Source: an uncultured Deferribacteres bacterium
GTDB taxonomy: Bacteria > Zhuqueibacterota > JdFR-76 > DREG01
Direction of reading: 5' to 3'
Assembly (NCBI GenBank): GCA_913009825.1
Contig: CAJVYQ010000037.1
Span: forward strand, 1 to 47,086
Length of the DNA: 47,086 nt
This document shows positions 25,631-35,279 of this stretch, piece after piece. The position numbers and the translations under genes are program-made. Within the stretch, counting starts at the first letter, position 1. The number at the start of each line of letters is the position of its first letter. The notes under the pieces were generated by a model. It made no database searches. It was given only the letters and a program-made list of their open reading frames with translations, and was not told the DNA's origin.

Positions 25631-25661
25631 AACCTTCCGGGTTTTAGAAGCCCGGAAGGTT
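25631..25661. repeat. Perfect 11-bp hairpin
   Basis: AACCTTCCGGG, a nine-base loop and CCCGGAAGGTT. A related hairpin occurs at 33401-33433. It lies beyond the M48 gene end (25810), but no T-run follows on that strand, so it is an intergenic repeat or a weak terminator. Confidence 0.5.
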
Positions 25662-25809
25662 TTGGGAGGGAAAGGATCACACTAAATACTCGAACAATAT
25701 TTTTTGATCTTAAAAATACATGTCTTTTTTTATTTGAAGTGACCTGATTGGTTACCCGTTAACTATTTCTATCCGGTAAAGTAATTCGTGACAATTGATC
25801 AGCAGTGGA

Positions 25810-26562
25810 TCAAACTTGTTTTCTTTCAAATTTCATTTGATATTGGTCAATAAGTTTGTCAATTTTCTCAATCCGCTCATCAATGGAAGGATGAGTTAAA
25901 AAATAGTTATAAACCGGTAGATCCGCCGGAGAGCCTGGTGCCAATTTACACAATAATGTTTTAGCCGAACGGGGATTGAAGCCGGCGCTGTACATGAGCC
26001 GTACTGCATATCTGTCCGCCTCCAATTCCTTTTCCCGGGAATAACTTTTCTTAAGCAGATCACCCAACGCTTGTTTGGCAAATGTGCCCAGAATACCTTT
26101 TTTCACCACAATATTAGAAACAGCCCGAAAGGAATGATCCGCAATAATCCGATTGAACGGATGTTTCAACATCACATGCAATATTTCATGAGCCAGGATA
26201 AATGCTATTTCATCCCTGTTTTTATCAACTAATTTTAACAGCGCATCCGTAAGAAAAATATATCCGCCGGGCAGAGCAAATGCATTCACATCGGAAGCGA
26301 AAAGCATATAAAAGTGGAATTTACGGTTTTTATCGGTCACTCTTTTACACAGCTTCTCCCCTACTTTATTTACAATCTGTTGATGTGAAGGATCGACATC
26401 TATTTTCATTTCCTGTATGATTTTAACAGCCAACTGTCTGCCCACCCAGGTTTCCGCTTCGATGGCTTCTTCTTCAGAACCGAAGAATGATTTATAGTAC
26501 CATTTGCCTTTAATGAGAGAGGAACCGTATTTATGACCTAATTTGTGGAATAGATTTGCCAT
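25810..26562 (-). CDS. M48-family metalloprotease
   Basis: A 250-residue zinc protease with the HExxH motif HEILH (125-129) and the downstream third-ligand region SREKELEADRYAVRLM (174-190). This is a minimal Ste24/HtpX-like catalytic domain. There is no signal peptide or obvious transmembrane helix, so it is either cytosolic or exported by an unrecognised route; BepA/LoiP-type relatives usually have a signal. The substrate is unknown. Single gene. Confidence 0.9.
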   Translation of the reverse strand: MANLFHKLGHKYGSSLIKGKWYYKSFFGSEEEAIEAETWVGRQLAVKIIQEMKIDVDPSHQQIVNKVGEKLCKRVTDKNRKFHFYMLFASDVNAFALPGGYIFLTDALLKLVDKNRDEIAFILAHEILHVMLKHPFNRIIADHSFRAVSNIVVKKGILGTFAKQALGDLLKKSYSREKELEADRYAVRLMYSAGFNPRSAKTLLCKLAPGSPADLPVYNYFLTHPSIDERIEKIDKLIDQYQMKFERKQV

Positions 26563-26717
26563 AAAAATAATATAACCATCCCCTCATTGAAAAGCAAATA
26601 ACAAGATTTTATTTGGGCAACATTTCTCAATCCGTTAGATTGTAAGGCGACGAGCCTCGTCACCCTGCATCAGATAATTTCATTGTAGTATTTTCTTCGA
26701 ATATCATTTAATTGGTG

Positions 26718-26871
26718 CCTAAATTGAGCGATTCTTAGCTTGAAACAACCACCCAAAGAGTTTTGTCATTCTGCCTGCCCGACGAACCGCAGGCGGGAAA
26801 GAATCTTGTTAGTTCTGTGCGCTAAACCAACAAGATTCCTACGGAATGACATGAGAATCGCTCAATTTAGG
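26718..26871. repeat. MITE-like element, family 1
   Basis: A 154-bp element with terminal inverted repeats CCTAAATTGAGCGATTCT and AGAATCGCTCAATTTAGG. Internal features are GAAACAACCACCCAAAGAG, a CCCGACGAACCGCAGGCGGG palindrome and the facing AAGAATCTTGTTAG / CAACAAGATTCCTA arms. Nearly identical copies lie at 31188-31341 and 42384-42534. No open reading frame, so it must move, if at all, with a transposase encoded elsewhere. Confidence 0.8.
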
Positions 26872-26996
26872 TTGTTGTTATTTTTTTCATTGAGGCTTCG
26901 CGGCGCTATGATGTAAAACCCCTAATTCTCTTGCTTCTTTCACCTGAAAAGTATAATTTTTCAAATCTGTCAATTCGAATAAAAAAAGGATGATTC

Positions 26997-28412
26997 ATGG
27001 CTTACATCATCACAATTGCGATCTATCTCTCCCTTCTTTTAGGTGTGGGAATCAAACTTTCCTTCAAAATAAAAAATCAGGAAGATTTTATGGTGGCCGG
27101 CAGAAAACTGACGGCGCCCATTTTAGTCGGTACGCTGCTGGCAACATGGATCGGTTCGGGCGATATTTTCAGCGTGGCGGATCTAAGTTACAATCACGGT
27201 TTCTCTTCATTGATTGGCAGCGCCGGCGGCTGGATCGGCATCATTGTTATTTTTTTCATCGCCGGAAGAGTACGCCATTTTGGCCAATTCACCGTGCCGG
27301 ACATTTTGGAAGCAAGATATAATAAATGGGCAAGATTGCTGGCAACCATCACCACCATCATTGCTTATATAACCATTGTCAGTTATCAGTTCCGCGGCGG
27401 CGGCTGGGTTGTTAATATCATTTCCGACGGCATGATCTCCAATGAAACCGCCATCATTTTTGTTACTATTTTTGTAATTTTATACACACTGACCGCCGGC
27501 ATGCTCTCTGTTGCTTACCTGGATGTGATCAACGGTATTATCATCTTAATCGGTGTATCTTTGGCACTCCCCTTCCTGATTCATTCCGCCGGCGGACTGG
27601 CAACCATCTCTGCCAATGTCACGCCGCGCGCTCATCCGGTTTTAGGCAATATGACCTGGATAAAAGCGATCGGATACCTGATACCTACTCTGCTCCTGGC
27701 ATTGGGTAACGGCAATATGTACCAGCGGTTTTTTTCTGCAAAAAATGAAAGAGAAGCCAGAAAATCAGTGGTGGGTTGGATTGTCGGCGTCGTTATTATT
27801 GGGGTTGCCTTACAAAGTCTGGCTGTCATCGGCAGCAGTATATTTAAAGGATTGCCGGCCAACGAATCCGGAAAAATCATTTTATTGGTTGCTCATCAGG
27901 GTCTACCCACCGTTGTCGGCTGTATTTTGATTGCTTCCATTGTGGCAATTATTATTTCCACAGCAAACAGTTTTCTACTGGTCCCGGCTACCAATATCAT
28001 CAGGGATATCTGGCAGCGGTTTATCAATCCGGATATATCTCAGAAGAATATTGTTTTTTATTCCAGAATCACGGTTGTTTTACTTGGCGGCGCCGCTTAT
28101 GTTTTAATTCAGTTTTATCCGAGAATACTAAACGCAGCTTATGCCGCTTACACCGTTTACGGAGCAGGGATCACACCGGCTTTGATGGCCACATTTTTCT
28201 GGAAAAGAGCCACACCTACGGCAGGCGCTGTTTCAATCTTAGGTGGCATGGTTGTAACCATTGTTTGGGAAATTTTGACAAAAATCAATGGAGAAACTTT
28301 TTTAGGTTACCCGGCTATCTATCCCGCATTATTTACTTCCATTATTTTGCTGCTGGGAATCAGTTTGCTGCAACCACCGCCGGCGCCGGAAAAATGGCAG
28401 CCTTTTTTTTAA
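26997..28412 (+). CDS. Sodium:solute symporter family protein
   Basis: 471 residues with about 13 hydrophobic segments and the sodium:solute symporter (SSS) pattern: a LAGVGI-like first helix, DFMVAGRKLTAPILVGTLLA after it, WIGSGD, and GNGNMYQRFFSAKNEREARK between the middle helices. It should couple sodium entry to uptake of an organic solute; the substrate cannot be told from sequence. AAAGGATG precedes the ATG at a good distance. It is the only gene on the plus strand between 5.8 and 47 kb. Confidence 0.92.
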   Translation: MAYIITIAIYLSLLLGVGIKLSFKIKNQEDFMVAGRKLTAPILVGTLLATWIGSGDIFSVADLSYNHGFSSLIGSAGGWIGIIVIFFIAGRVRHFGQFTVPDILEARYNKWARLLATITTIIAYITIVSYQFRGGGWVVNIISDGMISNETAIIFVTIFVILYTLTAGMLSVAYLDVINGIIILIGVSLALPFLIHSAGGLATISANVTPRAHPVLGNMTWIKAIGYLIPTLLLALGNGNMYQRFFSAKNEREARKSVVGWIVGVVIIGVALQSLAVIGSSIFKGLPANESGKIILLVAHQGLPTVVGCILIASIVAIIISTANSFLLVPATNIIRDIWQRFINPDISQKNIVFYSRITVVLLGGAAYVLIQFYPRILNAAYAAYTVYGAGITPALMATFFWKRATPTAGAVSILGGMVVTIVWEILTKINGETFLGYPAIYPALFTSIILLLGISLLQPPPAPEKWQPFF

Positions 28413-28444
28413 CAAAAAAGCCGGGTTAAATAATCAACCCGGCT
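28413..28444 (-). terminator. Intrinsic terminator between convergent genes
   Basis: AGCCGGGTT and AACCCGGCT form a 9-bp stem with an eight-base loop. On the minus strand six T residues follow, so it ends the YHS lipoprotein transcript. It begins one base after the symporter stop codon and may also halt the plus-strand transcript less efficiently. Confidence 0.8.
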
Positions 28445-28467
28445 TAAGACGAAAGATTTAAAAATTT

Positions 28468-28791
28468 TTAGTGACTGTCTTGATCATGACCTTCGTCCTG
28501 ATCATGCTGCTGCTCCCCTTTACTTTCGGCCATAGCATATTTTGCCGGATCAGCGTCAAATTTTCCTTTGCAATCCGCTGAGCAAAAGTAGTACGTTTTG
28601 CCTTCGTACTCGGAGGTTATTTTTACTCTGCTTGTATCCACTTTCATGACGCAGACAACATCATTAACCGTTTTCACTTCCGCTTTTGCAACAGCCGTTT
28701 TTGCAGCCGTATCTGATTTTTTCCGGCCCCCGCAGCCAATTACCAGACCAAATGCCAATAAGGCGATCATGACAATAAATACTCTTTTCAT
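28468..28791 (-). CDS. YHS-domain lipoprotein with His/Asp-rich tail
   Basis: 107 residues: a lipoprotein signal (MKRVFIVMIALLAFGLVIGC, lipid Cys20) and a YHS domain with DVVCVMKVD and YYFCSADCKGKFDADPAKYA. The protein ends in a His/Asp-rich tail EQQHDQDEGHDQDSH likely to bind metal. YHS domains bind or sense metals such as copper. It would sit on the periplasmic face or outer membrane. The open frame extends upstream to 28899, but AGGAG six bases before the ATG at 28791 and the signal peptide fix the start. Confidence 0.87.
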   Translation of the reverse strand: MKRVFIVMIALLAFGLVIGCGGRKKSDTAAKTAVAKAEVKTVNDVVCVMKVDTSRVKITSEYEGKTYYFCSADCKGKFDADPAKYAMAESKGEQQHDQDEGHDQDSH

Positions 28792-28899
28792 AGGTTTCTC
28801 CTTTTCCTTTTTTCGTTCTCCGGTTAAGTAACAAATATTCAATTTAACCGCCCATTTTAGGGAAATGAATGATTTTTGTACAATCTCTAATTTCAACAA

Positions 28900-29914
28900 A
28901 GAAAATAAATTTCTAATACAAAAACAATATTTTTTTTCCTGTCCATTTCAAGAGGTAGATAACTATAGAAATACAACTTTTCAGTTTCCGGAATAACACA
29001 GGGAAAACACGGTAATATCATCAGATTGTGGCGAACCGTTGACATAATTTTTTACTTCATGCACGACCCTTTTATTTTGCTCAGTTAATGAACAATTTGC
29101 CTATTGTCTCAGAGTGTCTCAAGGTTACGGTTGGAAAATTCATTCTCCTGATGGTCCATCGCCTCGGTGACTCCATTTGTATATAGGAAGATAGGATCAT
29201 CTTTCTTTAATTTCATCCTTTGTTTCGAATATTGATAATTTTCGATGAGACCCATTGGGATTCCATCCACTTCTTGCAGTATTTTTCTGTTTGTCTTTCC
29301 TCGATAAAAAACGGCGCGTTGTGACCTGCGTTACAGAACTCAAGTTCGCCGGTGGCAGAACTTCATATTCCATAAAAGACAGTAATAAAAACATTGGCTA
29401 AACTATCTGTCACTAAAATATTGGGCATTGTTAGTGAAGTATGGATAGTTCGCCATTCATTTTTATCATCAACATTATTACAGAGTATTCTAACATTTTG
29501 GCACTTTTCGAATAACATTTCGTCGTATCCACTCAATATTTAGTGGTATTTTTAATTTTAGCCACTAAGACACCAGAGTACAAAGATTCATAAAATATTA
29601 TTCTTGTGTTTTTTCGTGTCTTGGTACCTTAGTGGTAATTACTACACTACCATGATTTATTGAGCGGATTCATTTCGTCTTCCTTATCTTTTCCACCCGG
29701 TATTTTTTTACATGTCGTCCATCTAAAGCTGACGGTATGTAAATTTGTAACCGATCTGTTTGAAATCTCACACTTGTGTTCCGTTGCGGCGACTGTATTA
29801 ATTGTCAATTGTGAGGCTGATTGGATAATTGCTAATGAAACTAAATTTTACTTCAACTTAAGTCAACAACATTACGCTCTGTGAGTAGGCTGTATCGCTT
29901 TTTAATTCAAAACA
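28900..29914. other. Gene-poor interval with an inverted repeat
   Basis: About 1 kb with no gene I can support; short open frames on both strands lack ribosome sites and family resemblance. Positions 29562-29635 form an imperfect inverted repeat (CCACTAAGACACCA facing TGGTACCTTAGTGG), a type also seen as GCAAAGCCGCTAAGACG near 31420. Confidence 0.4.
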
Positions 29915-30739
29915 TCATTTCCTATTTTCTTCTTCATTGACAGTCAATACCCCTTTTCCGGGCACTTTATTTTTAAATTGAGTAAGCTCCATCGCAAACC
30001 GGTTAATTGCGCCGGCATGTTCCCCGGCCAATTGTTTTATCTGATCTATCTTCAATTCCAACTTAGATAATTGAGTTTGCAAATTATCCAGCCGGGTTTG
30101 AAGAGCTTGTAAATCGTAATAATTTCCGGCGTTGGTCAAAACTTCACTTTTTTGCGTTTTCATCCGTCTGTGATATTTTTGTTTTCCCCTGTCGATTTTA
30201 TAAGCCACACCGGATTGGAAATTCCAATACCCATCTTTCAAACCGCCGTTCTTGCCGTTAAAATCATCCCCGCTGGTGTATCTGACATCCGTAGAAACCA
30301 GCAGATCTATTGTCGGGCTTATAGGAAGTTTGAACCCGAATCCGCCGATGGCCATGGCGTCGAAAAAAGGCCCGGCGCCACTAAGAGTAAAGCCGATGAT
30401 CCCAAATCCTGTCTGTAAAAAAGGACTTATTTTTGCTCCCGGCAAAACAGAATACATGCCAACAATTTCCACCGGAATCACCGGCACGGTAAAAACTGAG
30501 TGAGCCGGTTTCACTCCCAATTGTCCGAAGCCAATCTGAACTTTTAAATTCCATTGAGAATTAATATTGCGGATGACAAACAGACCCAAATTGGGAGCTA
30601 TTTTTACACTGCCCGCCGCCTTTTCTCCGATTAAAAGGTTGCCGCCAACACCACAGCCGGCACTGTTAAACAGGCTTTGTGCGGACAAATCATGGCCAGG
30701 CAAGAGTACAAAAAAAAGTAACAGAACCATCTTTTTCAT
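29915..30739 (-). CDS. Outer-membrane beta-barrel-like protein with C-terminal coiled coil
   Basis: 274 residues: signal peptide (MKKMVLLLFFVLLPGHDLSAQ), then beta-hairpin-rich sequence with alternating hydrophobics (NLGLFVIRNINSQWNLKVQIG, TVPVIPVEIVGMYSVLPGAK, KLPISPTIDLLVSTDVRYTS) resembling small OmpA-like or 'outer membrane protein beta-barrel' domains. Residues about 210-262 form a coiled coil (LQTRLDNLQTQLSKLELKID), possibly periplasmic. AAGGAGG eight bases before the ATG supports the start. Function unknown; single gene. Confidence 0.78.
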   Translation of the reverse strand: MKKMVLLLFFVLLPGHDLSAQSLFNSAGCGVGGNLLIGEKAAGSVKIAPNLGLFVIRNINSQWNLKVQIGFGQLGVKPAHSVFTVPVIPVEIVGMYSVLPGAKISPFLQTGFGIIGFTLSGAGPFFDAMAIGGFGFKLPISPTIDLLVSTDVRYTSGDDFNGKNGGLKDGYWNFQSGVAYKIDRGKQKYHRRMKTQKSEVLTNAGNYYDLQALQTRLDNLQTQLSKLELKIDQIKQLAGEHAGAINRFAMELTQFKNKVPGKGVLTVNEEENRK

Positions 30740-31693
30740 CTTCGCAACCCTCCTTTTTACTGTTCATTGAAAAAGGACCCCATCTTCTCTTTAAGTATCG
30801 GAAGGCAGGATGAAAATCTGTAGAATTTTTGCTAAAACATCACTTTGGGGTGGTTTATTTTGTTCAGCGGAAAAAGCAGAAGGTAATCTTCTGTGTAATT
30901 TCCAAAATTATTTATGCTAACAATTCGGTCATAAAATAATCCCAAAAACAGATTAAATAAAGTCTAACACAGGATTAATCCTACAACAATTTTTACACTT
31001 TTTTGGAAAAAAGGCTTGTGAATTTTGGCCAAAGTAATAAACTTCCAAAATTTCTCTCCGGATTAGCATCAACATATTGTATAATTTTAAAGCAAAAACT
31101 ACAATTATTAGAGATGATTATAAACTTTGGAAGTTTTTTTGGGAGTAAATCAACAAACACATTTATGAACTGAAAATATTAGTCATACCTAAATTGAGCG
31201 ATTCTTAGCTTGAAACAACTACCCAAAGAGTTTTGTCATTCTGCCTGCCCGACGAACCGCAGGCGGGAAAGAATCTTGTTAGTTCTGTGCGCTAAACCAA
31301 CAAGATTCCTACGGAATGACATTAGAATCGCTCAATTCAGGTCATAATAACACAAATAGTGAAATCCATCTGTTTTTATCTTCTTTAACATACATTTTTC
31401 ATAAAGTTTCACGCAAAGCCGCTAAGACGACAAGAAATTTAAAGTTACGAAAATCATCTCAAAAAACTTAGTTCTACCACTTAATTTAAAAATCAATCAA
31501 GAAATCCAATATAGCCAAAATTTTGCGACTTTGCGACTTTGCGAGATGAATTATTCAGGTTAATAGAATCTGCAAGCCAATTCGGTGAATCGATCTGCCA
31601 TCGTTCAATTGAGTAAGGAGTTACAAATTGAAGAACCGCCTCACCGGCTTTTATGTGATGAAAACTCTTTTTTTCTTCACGATCTTCATCCCC
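30740..31693. other. Intergenic region containing a family 1 element
   Basis: About 950 bases without a supported gene. It contains the family 1 copy at 31188-31341 and, at 31410-31550, loosely inverted text (CGCAAAGCCGCTAAGACG facing TTGCGACTTTGCGACTTTGC). Confidence 0.4.
31188..31341. repeat. MITE-like element, family 1
   Basis: CCTAAATTGAGCGATTCT to AGAATCGCTCAATTCAGG, same size, orientation and interior as 26718-26871, differing at only a few positions, which suggests recent spread. Confidence 0.8.
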
Positions 31694-32824
31694 TCATTCC
31701 AAAACATGAATATTTATCTCTCTGCACATTTCTTTGAGAATCTGCGGCCATACGGTTACGCTTACTTCGCCAAGGTGAGCCTTGCGTAATAGCTGCATAT
31801 AAGTCCGCGACTGCCCGATGCCGCCACCGATGCTAAGCGGGATTTCGTTATTGAGGATACCCTGGTGATACGGCAGTTTAAGGAAATCAAGCTGGCCGGT
31901 CAGTTCCAACTGTTTTTTCAACGATTCAGCATTCACCCGAACACCCATGGAACTCAACTCGTGGCGCCGCCCGGTCACCGGATTCCAGACCAGAATATCG
32001 CCGTTTAGACCGTGCATCGTCCGGCCATCTGCAGATTTGGTTTCCGTCACCCAATCATCGTAATCAGCCGCCCGCATTTCGTGGGGATAGCCGTCTTGCA
32101 GAGTCCAGCCGATACCGTAAATAAAAATGGCCGGATATTCCTGTAAAATAGCCGTTTCCCGCTGTTTACGCGGCATGTCGGGATATTTGTCAAGGATATC
32201 TTCGGCGTGTAAAAAAGTTAGCTCTTCCGGCAAATTCGGATATTTATCTGTTTTTAATTGGGGGTACAATTCCTGAACACAAGTTTCCGCTCCTTTAATT
32301 ACTTTCCATATTTTTTCAACCACCCGGGTTAATGTTTTCAAATTGCGCTGTTCTTCCGTAACCGCCAATTCCCAATCCCACTGATCTACATAAGCGCTGT
32401 GGTCATGATCCAAAAAATAATCTTTACGCACGGCACGCATGTCGGTGATCAATCCTTCTCCCGGCTTCATGCCAAACTGTCTCAACGCCATCCGTTTCCA
32501 TTTGGTCGCTGCCTGAACCACTTCGGCATCGATGGGATGTTTATCGTAATCATTTGAAATATGAAACTGAACCGGCGTGCGCGAGCCGTCGCGATCCAGA
32601 TAGTCATTCACCCCACTTTGGGAATCGACAATCAGCGGAACCTGCACCATCATCAGATTCAATTCTTTACACAAATTTTCTTCGATATACCCTTTTACGG
32701 CATAAAGCGCTTTCATCGTTTCTTTGGGAGTGAGCGATGATTGATAATCATCGGGTAAAATTTTTCTCAGATCGTCGTAATTTCCGATTCCCGGTCCGGC
32801 CAAATCCGCTTTTTTGTCTGCCAT
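31694..32824 (-). CDS. asnA: Aspartate-ammonia ligase
   Basis: A 376-residue ammonia-dependent asparagine synthetase, making asparagine from aspartate, ammonia and ATP. It has a class II aminoacyl-tRNA-synthetase-like fold. Recognisable blocks are VQVPLIVDSQSGVNDYLDRD, VQFHISNDYDKHPIDAEVVQ, DHSAYVDQWDWELAVTEEQR, LNGDILVWNPVTGRRHELSS and the terminal GGGIGQSRTYMQLLRKAHLG. It is longer than the roughly 330-residue E. coli enzyme through its N-terminus and a middle insertion, as in FCB relatives. AAAGGAGG lies just upstream of the ATG. Single gene. Confidence 0.95.
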   Translation of the reverse strand: MADKKADLAGPGIGNYDDLRKILPDDYQSSLTPKETMKALYAVKGYIEENLCKELNLMMVQVPLIVDSQSGVNDYLDRDGSRTPVQFHISNDYDKHPIDAEVVQAATKWKRMALRQFGMKPGEGLITDMRAVRKDYFLDHDHSAYVDQWDWELAVTEEQRNLKTLTRVVEKIWKVIKGAETCVQELYPQLKTDKYPNLPEELTFLHAEDILDKYPDMPRKQRETAILQEYPAIFIYGIGWTLQDGYPHEMRAADYDDWVTETKSADGRTMHGLNGDILVWNPVTGRRHELSSMGVRVNAESLKKQLELTGQLDFLKLPYHQGILNNEIPLSIGGGIGQSRTYMQLLRKAHLGEVSVTVWPQILKEMCREINIHVLE

Positions 32825-32880
32825 TTGTGCCTCCTTTTTTAGTATGTGTCCGTAATTTTAATTGAAGCGATATCGTAACT

Positions 32881-32996
32881 ATTCATCCCGCGCCTGTCTG
32901 ATGTAGACAGAAAACACACGAAACACTCTAAAGGTTTTATCTGACTTTTTTTCCGTATCTTTTCAATTATTTCGTGGGCTACCCGGGTGGTTACAC
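32881..32996. repeat. Family 3 intergenic repeat
   Basis: GCCTGTCTGATGTAGACAG, then ACACACGAAACACTCTAAAGG and, 60 bases on, TTTCGTGGGCTACCCGGGTG. Matches 46943-47055 (same nested GTCTG...CAGGCAGA lead-in) and 23524-23620. Confidence 0.5.
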
Positions 32997-33036
32997 GATG
33001 TCCAAAAATCTAAAATCATCATTCCTTATTCGATAT

Positions 33037-33343
33037 TCAGCCAAACATGTTCTCCCAAATTTGCAGCGTGGTAAACTGCATTTTTGTGATCCCGGTCAAC
33101 GTAACAGCCAATTTTTCCTGGATAATCCGGAACGAAGCGACCGGTTTGCCGAACTGAATCCCGTTCCGCAGCATAATTTCCGGCTTCCTCGTAACAGGCC
33201 ATTGCCGATCCGATTCCTCCCCAGGCGATGATGAGCAGAACCTGCTCTTCCGTAAATTCCCGCACTGTGTTCCGTATTATCTTTTCTTCGTCGGACAGAA
33301 GCGAATCAAACCGCAAAAAATCAACGCCGCAATATTTTTCCAT
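33037..33343 (-). pseudogene. Acyl-CoA dehydrogenase pseudogene (internally deleted, frameshifted)
   Basis: The head MEKYCGVDFLRFDSLLSDEE and IIRNTVREFTEEQVL is the N-terminus of a glutaryl-CoA-dehydrogenase-like enzyme. It jumps directly to AWGGIGSAMACYEEAGNYAA, a segment normally more than 200 residues further on. After ER an extra G shifts the frame; the other frame then reads FGKPVASFRIIQEKLAVTLT and GITKMQFTTLQIWENMFG before a stop at 33037. So most of the middle and the C-terminus are gone. It fits a lost acyl-CoA oxidation step near short-chain carboxylic acid genes. Confidence 0.75.
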
Positions 33344-33400
33344 GCAAACTCCTCGAATAGTCAAATCTTTCAGTCAAACGTAAACCTTCCAGCTAAACGC

Positions 33401-33433
33401 AAACCTTCCGGGTTTTGAAAATCTGGAAGGTTT
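33401..33433. repeat. Hairpin beyond the SLC13 gene
   Basis: AAACCTTCC and GGAAGGTTT flank an inner TTTTGAAAA pairing. It starts 12 bases beyond the carrier stop codon and is related to 25631-25661. It may act as a terminator, though no T-run follows. Confidence 0.5.
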
Positions 33434-33444
33434 CATTTCATTCA

Positions 33445-34992
33445 TCAATGCGCCCAAACCGGCATCATGCCGAAATCGAGCTGAAAAACAGCCGCCGCAA
33501 TGGTGTAAACCACAATCAACACCAAAATTATGCCCACAACGTCCAAACCAAAGCCAACACGCACCATGGTGGGAATCTTTATATAGCCGGAACCAAACAC
33601 AATGGCATTGGGCGGCGTGGCCACCGGCAGCATAAACGCCAGCGAAGAGGCGATGGTGCCGACCATCATGAACACGATAGGGTTCACATTCATGGCGATG
33701 GCTGTGGCGGCTAAAATGGGCATAAAGATGGTTGCCACAGCGGTATTGGAAGTAACTTCCGTGAGCAGGATCATCAGTAAAGCGACAATAAACAGCATGA
33801 GCACAAATGGGAAGGAATGCAAAATCACCAGTTTACCGGCGATCCAGTGTGCCAGTTTGGTTTTGCCGAATCCGTCTGCCAGGGCAATGCCGCCGCCGAA
33901 CAGAATTAAAATTCCCCAGGGAATTTTTACCGCCGTTTTCCAATCCAGCAAAAATACGCCTTTTTTCCGGTTCACCGGCGTTAGAAACAGCAGCATAGAG
34001 ACGAACATGGCTACCGTAGCATCATGGACGTACTGGCTTACACCCAACAGATTAGACCAGCCGGGCAGATGTACAAAACCGATATTCAGATCACGCCGGA
34101 ATATCCAGCCAAGAGCCATAATAATAAAATAAATGAGAGTTAATTTTTCACCTTTATCCATGGTGCCTAACTTTTCCAATTCGTGTCGAAGAGTTTCATC
34201 TCCGATGGCCAGTTTCTGTTTTTCCACCTTAAAAGCGAAACGGGTTAAATAGATCCAGGTGATGGGCAGAAAAACGATGACCAGCGGCAAACAGGTCATG
34301 AACCATTTCATGAACGAAATTTCCGGTGCATCGGGAAATATTTTTTTCAAAGAAGCCACAAAAATAATGTTTGGCGGCGTGCCGATCAACGTGGCAATGC
34401 CGCCGATGCTGGCGGAAAAAGCAATAGCTAACATGAGCGCTTGCCTGAAATCGCTTAATCCTGCGGAATTATCCTTGGCCCAGAATTGCTCGAATTGATA
34501 GATAATTGCCAGCCCGATGGGCAGCATCATCATGGTGGTGGCGGTATTGGAAATCCACATGGAGAGAAAAGCGGTTGCTACCATAAATCCCAAAATAACC
34601 TGACGCGGACTGCTGCCCAAAAAATTGATGATTTTCAGGGCAATTCGCCTGTGCAAATTCCATTTCTGCATAGTGACGGCCATAAAAAAACCGCCCATAA
34701 ACAGAAAAATATTCTTATCACCATAAGAAACAGATACTTCCCCGACAGGCATTATTTTCAACATGGGAAACAGCGCCAGCGGCAACAATGCGGTTGCCGG
34801 AATGGGAATCGCTTCCGTGATCCACAAAATTACCATGAGCATACCTACTGCAGCAGTGCGCTGTGCTTCCGGCGACATCCCTTCCGGGCGCGGCAGTAAA
34901 AGGAAAATGATAAAAACCGGAATGGCTGCAACAAGTCCGGTAAATTGCCATCGGGAATAGCCCGGTTCCGTACTTTCACCTGAATTCTTCAT
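33445..34992 (-). CDS. SLC13/DASS-family anion:sodium symporter
   Basis: 515 residues with about 12 hydrophobic segments. Family patterns are EAIPIPATALLPLALFPML near the first helices, MGGFFMAVTMQKWNLHRRIA, the SNTA-type helix hairpin WISNTATTMMMLPIGLAI and, in the second half, TEVTSNTAVATIFMPILAA followed by MLPVATPPNAIVFGSGYI. The two SNTA motifs bind carboxylate and sodium, so it should import di- or tricarboxylates such as succinate. An in-frame ATG nine codons upstream (35019) lacks an SD, while AGAAGG precedes 34992 closely; the start is not fully settled. Confidence 0.93.
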   Translation of the reverse strand: MKNSGESTEPGYSRWQFTGLVAAIPVFIIFLLLPRPEGMSPEAQRTAAVGMLMVILWITEAIPIPATALLPLALFPMLKIMPVGEVSVSYGDKNIFLFMGGFFMAVTMQKWNLHRRIALKIINFLGSSPRQVILGFMVATAFLSMWISNTATTMMMLPIGLAIIYQFEQFWAKDNSAGLSDFRQALMLAIAFSASIGGIATLIGTPPNIIFVASLKKIFPDAPEISFMKWFMTCLPLVIVFLPITWIYLTRFAFKVEKQKLAIGDETLRHELEKLGTMDKGEKLTLIYFIIMALGWIFRRDLNIGFVHLPGWSNLLGVSQYVHDATVAMFVSMLLFLTPVNRKKGVFLLDWKTAVKIPWGILILFGGGIALADGFGKTKLAHWIAGKLVILHSFPFVLMLFIVALLMILLTEVTSNTAVATIFMPILAATAIAMNVNPIVFMMVGTIASSLAFMLPVATPPNAIVFGSGYIKIPTMVRVGFGLDVVGIILVLIVVYTIAAAVFQLDFGMMPVWAH

Positions 34993-35279
34993 GATACCTT
35001 CTTTGTCCATCCATTTCATAACGGTAATATTTTATTTTTTCTCGGATTATTTTATCCACCGAATCTCTTTCTTCAGTATTCGATATTCACTATTTTTTGT
35101 TCATCATTCAAATTCAAAATTGAGCGATTTTTTCTGTGCTAAGCTTTTTTTATAACCAAAACAGTTGTTGGAATTTTTACCGTAAATTCAATTAAATCGG
35201 TTTGTCGATTCAGTGAATCGACCTACAATCGTTCGATTCAGGCAAATAATACAATGAACGGCTCTGTGGATAAAACAAA

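Noticed and set aside
29197-29884. Two short open frames (29197-29394 minus, 29660-29884 plus)
   Set aside because: No ribosome site, no family resemblance, and they lie among intergenic repeats.
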